Part shown: one piece after another, positions 16,373-22,932 of the stretch | Position numbering within the stretch: position 1 is the first letter of the stretch | Layout of the letters: the number at the start of each line of letters is the position of its first letter | Assembly (NCBI GenBank): GCA_017469275.1 | Contig: JAFUGT010000146.1 | Location: 1 to 64,000, forward strand | Length of the DNA: 64,000 nt | From: Lachnospiraceae bacterium | GTDB lineage: Bacteria > Bacillota > Clostridia > Lachnospirales > Lachnospiraceae | Direction: 5' to 3' | Made by a program: the position numbers and the translations under genes | Notes under the pieces: generated by a model | The model's input: the letters and a program-made list of their open reading frames with translations, nothing else | What the model was told of the DNA's origin: nothing | Database searches by the model: none

Positions 16373-17488
16373 ATGATTAACAATAGAATAGTTGTACCGG
16401 AATCGGCTTACATTCACGAGAATGAGCTAAATCAGTTTATTCATATACAAGTGCCGATGGAGTTGGTTGTGTCAGATTGCTTTTCCAATATTTCCGGTGA
16501 CGCAAAGATTCTTTATGGACTGCTTCTGAACCGCACAGGTCTTTCAATCCGTAACGGTTGGAAAGACGATAATGAAAGAACATACATATATTATACGATT
16601 GAGGACGTTATGGCTGATCTTCACGTATCCCACAGTAAAGCTTCGAGATTATTCTCGGAGCTTTCTAATATTTTAGAGATAGGAAAAGATGATAATGGTA
16701 ATTCTGTATGGTTCGGTTTGATTGAAAAGGTTAGGGTATTGAATAAGCCAAGTCGGATATATGTTCATAAGGCTACAGAGATTAAAGAGATATTGGATAG
16801 TATGTCAGAGGATACAAATACAACAGATGAAGTTGAAAATGAGCATAATAAAGTGCCGGAAACAACGGATTTACAGGTCGTCTCAAATATAGGACGACGG
16901 ACGTCTCAAAAATGGGACGACGGACATCTCAAAAATGAGACGACGGACATCTCAGAAATAGGACGACGGACGTCTCAGATTTGGGACGAGAATAATAACT
17001 ATAATATAAATAACAATAAGAACTATATTGAGGAGAGTAATAATCATTCCTATCTTTCGTCTTGTGACAGTGATTCGGAAAAAGCAGTTATGAATGATGA
17101 TGTGATGGAAAGATTATCATTTACCAGAGATATGATTAAAGATAACATCGAGTATGATACCCTTATCAGTTATAAGTATATATCAAAGGAGCAGGTTGAT
17201 GAACTAATTGAAATAATGGTTGAAGCCTGCGTATTGAGAGAAGAAGTTTATATACATGATATTAGAATACCTCATGCCTTGATACAGAGCAGGTTTGAGA
17301 AATATGATATGTTCACAATGCAGTATGTACTTGATTCACTCGCCAATAATACAACAAAGGTCAAGAACATTAAGAAGTATCTACTTGCGGTTCTTTATAA
17401 CGCACCTATGACTATGGATAATCAGGTAAGGCTTCAGGTACAGCATGATATGAGTTCTAATTCATGGCATGATAGTGATTCATCATAA
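16373..17488 (+). CDS. repA: RepA_N-type replication initiator
   Basis: 371 aa. Residues ~25-135 match the RepA N-terminal winged-helix domain (FIHIQVPMELVV, SGDAKILYGLLLNRTGLSIRNGW, then IYYTIEDVMADLHVSHSKASRLFSEL). The C-terminal domain is host-adapted and variable. Residues ~168-206 are encoded by 23-bp direct repeats; because 23 is not a multiple of 3 the protein reads a different frame of the repeat in each unit, so the DNA repeat and not the peptide is under selection. RepA_N plasmids carry their origin inside the initiator gene, and this fits. ATG 16373 is preceded by AAAGGAG. Confidence 0.85.
   Translation: MINNRIVVPESAYIHENELNQFIHIQVPMELVVSDCFSNISGDAKILYGLLLNRTGLSIRNGWKDDNERTYIYYTIEDVMADLHVSHSKASRLFSELSNILEIGKDDNGNSVWFGLIEKVRVLNKPSRIYVHKATEIKEILDSMSEDTNTTDEVENEHNKVPETTDLQVVSNIGRRTSQKWDDGHLKNETTDISEIGRRTSQIWDENNNYNINNNKNYIEESNNHSYLSSCDSDSEKAVMNDDVMERLSFTRDMIKDNIEYDTLISYKYISKEQVDELIEIMVEACVLREEVYIHDIRIPHALIQSRFEKYDMFTMQYVLDSLANNTTKVKNIKKYLLAVLYNAPMTMDNQVRLQVQHDMSSNSWHDSDSS
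16876..16990 (+). repeat. oriV: 23-bp iterons inside repA: probable replication origin
   Basis: Four contiguous 23-bp units start at 16892, 16915, 16938 and 16961 (consensus GGACGACGGACGTCTCA plus 6 bases). They are preceded by a half unit (16876-16891) and followed by a 7-bp partial. The next ~40 bases (16988-17030) are almost pure A/T, as expected for an unwinding element. The spacing is about two helical turns, as in initiator-binding iterons. Confidence 0.8.
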
Positions 17489-17526
17489 AGTAAAGTGAAA
17501 ATAATTTTTGAAGCTAGGAGGTTTGT

Positions 17527-17946
17527 ATGAATAGACAGCTTATAACAATATCGGCTATAAATAAAATTGAGGATATAGATTCACTTAAAGAGCTATTAGG
17601 TGTCGATGGTGATAAAGTTCAGCTTATTGTTTCTAGTGAAAAAGATGTTGATAATACCAATGATTTATATGAATTATATAAAGATCACAATAGAAGATTG
17701 AGAATGAACCTATATGTTGAGGGTGAAAAGGATCAAAGAATAGCTGAGTATTTAGCAATGAAAATACTTCCATTGATGGAAATGTTGGGAGAAGAGGGCA
17801 TTAAACAAATGGACGAACTGCTTAGGGCATTTTATATTCTAAATGATTCAAGCAGGGATTATGGCATGGATATAATTAGATCTGCTGCACGTCATTTTTC
17901 AGATCCGGAAAGGACAGAGCAGGTTGAAAAATTAGATAGGTGGTAG
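17527..17946 (+). CDS. Hypothetical element protein, 139 aa
   Basis: ATG 17527 follows CTAGGAGG. The protein is acidic and mostly helical, with no signal peptide or membrane segment. The second half (EYLAMKILPLMEMLGEEGIKQMDELLRAFY) reads like a helical bundle. I do not recognise the family. It is 38 bases after repA and probably co-transcribed, so a role in copy control or maintenance is possible but not shown. Confidence 0.6.
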   Translation: MNRQLITISAINKIEDIDSLKELLGVDGDKVQLIVSSEKDVDNTNDLYELYKDHNRRLRMNLYVEGEKDQRIAEYLAMKILPLMEMLGEEGIKQMDELLRAFYILNDSSRDYGMDIIRSAARHFSDPERTEQVEKLDRW

Positions 17947-18046
17947 ATAATCAATAAATGAATAGTATCTTTTCAAACAATATATTCTGTGTTAATATTT
18001 ATAAATCATATTCAACCTATAATGTTGATAATAGAGGAAGGTCAAA

Positions 18047-18241
18047 ATGACGGATAATCAGATAGAAGCAAAATATAAGTCTATTTGTGACAAATTGGGG
18101 TTTGAACCATATCAGGTCAAAGAAGATGTTGGGGATCACGAAGACGATAATTGGGAAAATCCGTTTGCAATATTAAATTTTGATGAAATAGATTTCTTAT
18201 ATGATAATGGATTATTTAATAAGGGGTTATCAAAGAAATAA
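18047..18241 (+). CDS. Small acidic hypothetical protein, 64 aa
   Basis: ATG 18047 follows GAGGAAGG. Very acidic, with a DVGDHEDDNWENP stretch and aromatic residues near the end (DEIDFLYDNGLF). No recognised family. About 100 AT-rich bases with no other feature precede it. The copy-A hairpin repeat follows. Confidence 0.5.
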   Translation: MTDNQIEAKYKSICDKLGFEPYQVKEDVGDHEDDNWENPFAILNFDEIDFLYDNGLFNKGLSKK

Positions 18242-18262
18242 GATTCTAGTATAGTTAAATAA

Positions 18263-18325
18263 AATAATAAACAGCGTTAGGGCAGTTATGAGTGTTAAAG
18301 CTTGTAACTGCCCTTTTTTTGTTGT
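18263..18325 (+). repeat. 63-bp hairpin repeat, copy A (left of methylase cassette)
   Basis: Identical to 19074-19136 except for two bases. It contains ACAGCG, then GGGCAGTTA pairing with TAACTGCCC across an 18-nt spacer, then seven T, so it can act as a terminator or attenuator. A 13-codon reading frame starts in the loop (MSVKACNCPFFVV, stop at 18326). Confidence 0.85.
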
Positions 18326-18342
18326 CTGAATGGAGGTAATAA

Positions 18343-19074
18343 ATGAGATACCAAGGTGGAAAAACAATGATCGCTGAACCACTAGCAAAAATAATATCTA
18401 TGAATAATGGAAGTGTAGACAATATTTTTGTAAGCTTATTTTGCGGTAGTTGTGTTGTGGAAAGTAAGGTGATGGGATATAGAAAAAAGATATTAAATGA
18501 TAAACATGAATATCTTATTTATTTACTAAATGGCATTAAGAATGGCTATATTCCACCTGAGCATATATCCAAAGAAGAATATGATTACATTAAACAACAT
18601 AAAGAAGAAAACAAAATGTTAGCAGGATTTGTTGGTTTTGGTTGTAGTTTTGGTGGAAAATGGTTTGGTGGTTATGCTAAAGGCGGTATTGATAGAAATT
18701 ATGCATTAGAAAGTAAGATTTCATTGTTAAAAGATATGAGTACACTAATGGATGCTGAGTTTATCTGTAGTGATTATATAGATGTAGAACTACCAAGCAA
18801 TAGTGTAATATATGCTGATCCACCTTATAACAATACTACCGGATATGGAAAAGTAAAATTTAATAGTGTTGAGTTTTGGAAATATGCAAGAGAGGTTAGT
18901 GAGAAACATATCATGTATATTTCTGAACAAAATGCACCTGAGGATTTTATTTCTATATGGGAGAAAAAAGTTACAAGAACATTGGATTCTAATAAAGATA
19001 ATTATTTCAAAGCAAGTGAAAAGTTATACATACATGAAAGTAATATTAGAAAAATAAAACTATTAAATAATTGA
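18343..19074 (+). CDS. Dam-type DNA adenine N6-methyltransferase
   Basis: 243 aa, starting at ATG 18343 with GGAGG upstream. The N-terminal RYQGGK resembles the SAM-binding entry motif of D12-class (Dam-like) methylases, and the catalytic motif IV DPPYNNTTGYG is at about residue 155. It transfers methyl from S-adenosylmethionine to adenine N6; the target site cannot be read from sequence. No restriction enzyme is adjacent, so it looks like an orphan, perhaps for evading host restriction or regulating the element. It is bracketed by two copies of a 63-bp repeat and is more AT-rich than its neighbours, which suggests insertion as a cassette. Confidence 0.85.
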   Translation: MRYQGGKTMIAEPLAKIISMNNGSVDNIFVSLFCGSCVVESKVMGYRKKILNDKHEYLIYLLNGIKNGYIPPEHISKEEYDYIKQHKEENKMLAGFVGFGCSFGGKWFGGYAKGGIDRNYALESKISLLKDMSTLMDAEFICSDYIDVELPSNSVIYADPPYNNTTGYGKVKFNSVEFWKYAREVSEKHIMYISEQNAPEDFISIWEKKVTRTLDSNKDNYFKASEKLYIHESNIRKIKLLNN

Positions 19075-19136
19075 ATAATAAACAGCGGTGGGGCAGTTAT
19101 GAGTGTTAAAGCTTGTAACTGCCCTTTTTTTGTTGT
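19074..19136 (+). repeat. 63-bp hairpin repeat, copy B (right of methylase cassette)
   Basis: Second copy, 811 bp from copy A, with the same GGGCAGTTA/TAACTGCCC hairpin and T-run. It overlaps the stop codon of the methylase gene. Confidence 0.85.
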
Positions 19137-19155
19137 TTGGAAAGGAGAGAAAACA

Positions 19156-19437
19156 GTGGTTGATAGAAAATTGTCAAACATTGAAGTGTTAAGAAAAATG
19201 TCAACATCAGAATATACATCATTTTTATCGGAATTACAAAATGGTGATTCTGCAATAACAGACGAGTTTTGCAGTCATATATGCCTATACCGGAATGATT
19301 ACTGCATGGGTGGAGGTGGCTGCATATACCATGAGAGAGATTTGGATATTCTTTCGGATTGGTTAAATGCAAAGCAAAGCAGAATCATTGATGAATGTAT
19401 AGATGTAAAGGAACATCGAAGATTATTTGCTAGGTAA
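19156..19437 (+). CDS. Small Cys-containing hypothetical protein, ~93 aa
   Basis: I choose GTG 19156, with AGGAGAG 7 bases upstream; the frame is open further up to 19099, but that start lies in the terminator hairpin. The middle has clustered cysteines (CSHICLYRNDYCMGGGGCIYH) that could bind a metal. The C-terminus is helical. No membrane segment. It is a typical small element protein of unknown role. Confidence 0.55.
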   Translation: MVDRKLSNIEVLRKMSTSEYTSFLSELQNGDSAITDEFCSHICLYRNDYCMGGGGCIYHERDLDILSDWLNAKQSRIIDECIDVKEHRRLFAR

Positions 19438-19439
19438 CT

Positions 19440-19458
19440 TTTGGTCATGATGTCCAAA
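19440..19458. repeat. TTTGGTCATGATGTCCAAA near-palindrome, copy 1
   Basis: A 19-bp near-palindrome located between the stop at 19437 and the PcfB gene. The same motif, with two changed bases, is at 26472-26490, and an exact copy is in frame inside the giant gene at 44021-44039. The surrounding 19438-19593 has no supported gene. Confidence 0.55.
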
Positions 19459-19593
19459 GGTTTCTATTATAGAGAAAGAGAGGTTTGCCTATGATAAGGA
19501 TTAGATCACCTGATTAAATGAGGTTATGGTATCTAGGAAAAATGTTTATACACCACAGAAGTAACTAATGATTTATAAGGAGGCTTACATTAC

Positions 19594-20373
19594 ATGGTTG
19601 ATGAACTGACACAGGAATCATTCCAGACAGGGAAAGCTATTGTAACAGTAAGTGTTGAACTTATCCAATCCATTGCGGAAGCCTGCCGGAAGTCCGAGCA
19701 GGCAAAACCTAACATGACTAATGAGCAGAAAGATCATGTTCTTAATAAGGTAGTTGATTTCGTGTCAAGTAATTATAAGGAAACGCATGGTTCTCTGAAA
19801 GCATTTAATAAGGACGGTAAGAATATTGCACATCTTGATGTGACAGATGAACGGACTGCGGATATTATAAATGATATATGCAAGAAAAGTCATATTCCGG
19901 TTGATATGAAAGAGACACCAAGAGCAGACGGAAAGAGCAGCTTTGTTGCCTTTTGTGAAGTCAAGAACGTGGATCAGCTCACTGCTATTCTCAAAATGGC
20001 TTCGGAGCAGGTGTTAGAGGAACAGAAAGCGATAACGAAAGAGGTCGTGCTATTTAATGAAGAAGAAAAGCCTGTTTTCTCGCAGGAGTTCGTCAAGGAT
20101 ACTGATATTGATTATCTGAAACTGGAGGAAGCAAGTCTTAAAGGTGTCCGTATGGAGATCAAGGATAGTCAGGGAAATGTTCTCGACAAGGACGATATTG
20201 TTCAAGGAGAGGACATAAAAGGCAAGGTTAAGGAAAAGGCTGAAAAGCTGAATCCTAAAAAGAAGAAATCACTGTCTGAAACGATCAAAGCTAAAAAGGA
20301 GCAGGCGGAGAAGAAAGACAAGAACAGGCAGCGTGAAAAGACTAAACAAAAATCCAAGAATCAATCGAGGTAA
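19594..20373 (+). CDS. pcfB: PcfB-like (DUF3801) conjugation protein
   Basis: 259 aa, starting at ATG 19594 after AAGGAGG. Its position directly upstream of the VirD4 coupling protein and its pattern (N-terminal TGKAIVTVSVELIQSIAEACRK; middle domain with SSFVAFCEVKNVDQLTAIL) fit the PcfB/DUF3801 family, which helps dock the relaxosome to the coupling protein. The C-terminal ~60 residues are extremely Lys-rich and may contact DNA. The stop abuts the next start (TAA then ATG at 20374), so translation is coupled. Confidence 0.75.
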   Translation: MVDELTQESFQTGKAIVTVSVELIQSIAEACRKSEQAKPNMTNEQKDHVLNKVVDFVSSNYKETHGSLKAFNKDGKNIAHLDVTDERTADIINDICKKSHIPVDMKETPRADGKSSFVAFCEVKNVDQLTAILKMASEQVLEEQKAITKEVVLFNEEEKPVFSQEFVKDTDIDYLKLEEASLKGVRMEIKDSQGNVLDKDDIVQGEDIKGKVKEKAEKLNPKKKKSLSETIKAKKEQAEKKDKNRQREKTKQKSKNQSR

Positions 20374-22440
20374 ATGCTTATGACGGGAATTAAGATCATT
20401 GATGATATATTAAGCGATTTACTGGCAATTCCAAAGAGATTCATCAGGCAGTACAAGAAGAATGGTAAGTGGAATTACACTAAGATTGCGATTGATTTGA
20501 TTCCGTTCCTTGTTATTTCATATATGTTCAATAAGTATTTGCAGGGCGTATTTGCGAGTGACAAGGCGGATATACTGGATAAATGTGTGGAAGGCTTTTC
20601 GCTTATGTTCCAAGTTTATCCTTATTCTGCACCATATCCGAAAGGAGTTCCGTTAATCGGTGGAGTGCTGGCTGGAGTGTGTTTCAAATTGTGGTTAAAT
20701 GCAAGGAAGAAAAATGCCAAGAAATTCAGGCATGGCGAGGAATATGGTTCGGCAAGATGGGGAACAGAGAAAGATTTTGAGCCTTATACAGATGACAACC
20801 GATGGTTTAATATACCGCTTACAGCTTCAGAGTGGCTTCGCATGACACGTCCAAGCCACCCTAAGTATGACAGAAACAAGAACATACTGATTGTGGGTGG
20901 TTCGGGTGCAGGTAAGACAAGGGGATTTGTGAAACCTAGCATTATGCAAATGCACAGTTCTTACGTTGTCACTGATCCGAAAGGGACTGTATTAGTCGAA
21001 GTCGGAAGAATGTTGCAGAGGGGAAGTTATCTGTTCTATGACAGGCTTACAGATAAGCAAAAGAAGTTCTATAAGGACTTTCCAAGAGACAGGCAGCACA
21101 GAGTTCTCAGCAAGAAAACCGGAAAGCCTATTCGTGTTCCATATAAGATAAAAGTATTCAATACTATCAACTTTGATAAGTCGCTTCATTACAATCCGTT
21201 TGCTTACATTAAGACGGAGCAGGACATATTGAAGTTTGTGAATACACTTATTACGAATACAAAGGGTGACGGGGCACAAAGCGGAGAGGATTTTTGGGTG
21301 AAAGCAGAGAGGTTATTATTCACCGCGTACACTGCCTATATCGTGAATTACTGTGAGCCAAACGAAAGAAACTTTGTATCTCTGCTTGCAATGATCGACG
21401 CTTCCGAAACAAGAGAGGACGATGAAAACTTTGAAAATGCTATTGATCTTATGTTTAAGGACATTGAGTTTGGTAACATTGATGAGGGCATTGAAGCTGA
21501 TCCGGATTCTTTTGCGGTACGTCAGTATAAAAAGTACAAGCTGGCAGCAGGTAAAACAGCTAAGTCAATTCTTATTAGCTGTGGTGCAAGGTTAGCACCT
21601 TTCGATATTCAGGAGATAAGGGATATAACATCTTATGATGAACTTGATCTTGGAGACATAGGGGTGCATAAGACAGCTTTATTCATCATCATATCCGATA
21701 CAGATGATTCGCTTAACTTTCTTGTATCTATTCTATACACGCAGTTATTCAATCTGCTATGTACCATTGCAGATGATAAGTATAACGGAAAACTGCCTGT
21801 TCATGTAAGGGTAATAGCTGACGAGTTTGCCAACATAGGTCAGATACCGAAGTTTGACAAGCTGATAGCAACTATCCGAAGCAGAGAGATTTCGGCTTCT
21901 ATCATATTGCAGAGCAAAGCACAGTTAAAGACTATCTATAAGGACAGTGCGGAGACTATTGAGGGTAACTGCGACACTACATTATTCTTGGGTGGAAAGG
22001 AGAAGTCAACACTTAAAGACCTAGCAGAGATTCTAGGCAAGGAAACTATTGATACTTATAACACTTCTGATACAAGAGGTACATCACAATCCTATGGACT
22101 TAACTATCAGAAGTTAGGACACGAACTTATGTCACAGGATCAGTTAGCATTGATGGACGGTGGCAAGTGTGTAATGACAGTGCGTGGTGTTCCGCCATTC
22201 TTTTCAGATAAGGTGGATATAACCAAGCATGAAATGTATAAAGAGCTTTCGGACTATGACAAGAAGAACGAGTTTGACATTGAGAAATATGTTTCTGAAT
22301 ACGGAGTACCTAAACCGGACGGAATACATCATTTCGTCGAATTGGACACTTCAGGCATGGGTTATCCGGACGATATTATGAATTGTGCTGTTGAAGAAGC
22401 AAACGCAATAGCCGATCAACCGGAAGCTCAATCAGAGTAA
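20374..22440 (+). CDS. virD4: VirD4/TraG type IV coupling protein
   Basis: 688 aa. Two hydrophobic segments near the N-terminus (about 38-52 and 88-108) anchor it in the membrane. Walker A GGSGAGKTRGF lies near residue 180 and Walker B VIADEFANIG near 480. This is the ATPase that links the relaxosome to the secretion channel (PcfC/TcpA role). ATG 20374 abuts the PcfB stop; ATG 20380 is an alternative. Family length and motifs are complete. A weak intergenic stretch follows before Maff2. Confidence 0.93.
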   Translation: MLMTGIKIIDDILSDLLAIPKRFIRQYKKNGKWNYTKIAIDLIPFLVISYMFNKYLQGVFASDKADILDKCVEGFSLMFQVYPYSAPYPKGVPLIGGVLAGVCFKLWLNARKKNAKKFRHGEEYGSARWGTEKDFEPYTDDNRWFNIPLTASEWLRMTRPSHPKYDRNKNILIVGGSGAGKTRGFVKPSIMQMHSSYVVTDPKGTVLVEVGRMLQRGSYLFYDRLTDKQKKFYKDFPRDRQHRVLSKKTGKPIRVPYKIKVFNTINFDKSLHYNPFAYIKTEQDILKFVNTLITNTKGDGAQSGEDFWVKAERLLFTAYTAYIVNYCEPNERNFVSLLAMIDASETREDDENFENAIDLMFKDIEFGNIDEGIEADPDSFAVRQYKKYKLAAGKTAKSILISCGARLAPFDIQEIRDITSYDELDLGDIGVHKTALFIIISDTDDSLNFLVSILYTQLFNLLCTIADDKYNGKLPVHVRVIADEFANIGQIPKFDKLIATIRSREISASIILQSKAQLKTIYKDSAETIEGNCDTTLFLGGKEKSTLKDLAEILGKETIDTYNTSDTRGTSQSYGLNYQKLGHELMSQDQLALMDGGKCVMTVRGVPPFFSDKVDITKHEMYKELSDYDKKNEFDIEKYVSEYGVPKPDGIHHFVELDTSGMGYPDDIMNCAVEEANAIADQPEAQSE

Positions 22441-22510
22441 AGGGCTATATAATACATAGCTCTATTTTTTTATCTAAAAATATTATTGAATGAAAAGGAG
22501 ATTTTTAATT

Positions 22511-22846
22511 ATGTTTAGTATGTTAATTTCAGAGGGTATGGGAGCTTTGGCTTCATCTAAGGTTGCAGGTTTTATTCTTAGTCACAAGTGGTTGATGAAC
22601 TTACTTATTCTGCTTGATTACACATCGTTCCTTAAGTCAGGTGTTTCGGCTTTGAAGGTCGTTATCATTGCTGTAGGCGGTGGTCTTGCGGTTCTTGGTG
22701 TTGTCAATCTTCTTGAGGGTTATGGTAATGATAATCCGGGTGCTAAGTCACAGGGTATGAAGCAGTTTATGGCAGGTGCAGGAGTTATGCTTATCGGTGC
22801 TTTGCTTGTTCCGAAGCTTTCCGATCTTATTCCTACAGCACTTTAA
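22511..22846 (+). CDS. Maff2-family membrane protein, VirB2/TrbC-like position
   Basis: 111 aa from ATG 22511, which has AAGGAGA 10 bases upstream; a longer frame from 22490 would swallow that site. Two hydrophobic helices (VVIIAVGGGLAVLGVVNLL and FMAGAGVMLIGALLV) enclose a short loop with GNDNPGAKSQG. It fits the small Maff2 proteins encoded between coupling protein and VirB6 in Tn1549-like elements, thought to be pilin-like channel subunits. A hairpin follows the gene, fitting higher expression of this small subunit. Confidence 0.75.
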   Translation: MFSMLISEGMGALASSKVAGFILSHKWLMNLLILLDYTSFLKSGVSALKVVIIAVGGGLAVLGVVNLLEGYGNDNPGAKSQGMKQFMAGAGVMLIGALLVPKLSDLIPTAL

Positions 22847-22870
22847 TCTGTATATGAAGCATATTGATCT

Positions 22871-22911
22871 GCGTAATGTAGAGGGGAATGTCCCCTCTTT
22901 TATTACGCACA
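22871..22911 (+). terminator. Hairpin after the Maff2 gene
   Basis: AGAGGGGA pairs with TCCCCTCT around ATG, extended by GCGTAAT with ATTACGC. Only a short T tract lies inside the stem. It may be a partial terminator or an mRNA-stabilising element in the transfer operon. Confidence 0.65.
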
Positions 22912-22932
22912 TTTTTAGAAACGGAGGACATA

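Noticed and set aside
16876..16990. CRISPR-like array
   Set aside because: The repeats are contiguous without spacers and lie in a coding gene. They are iterons. No CRISPR array was seen anywhere in the window.
18289..18328. 13-codon leader peptide (MSVKACNCPFFVV) in hairpin copy A
   Set aside because: It has only a weak ribosome site, and the same bases are the hairpin itself. No regulatory codon run is visible.
19099..19155. Upstream extension of the small Cys protein to ATG 19099
   Set aside because: This ATG lies in the loop of a terminator-like hairpin. GTG 19156 has a proper ribosome site.
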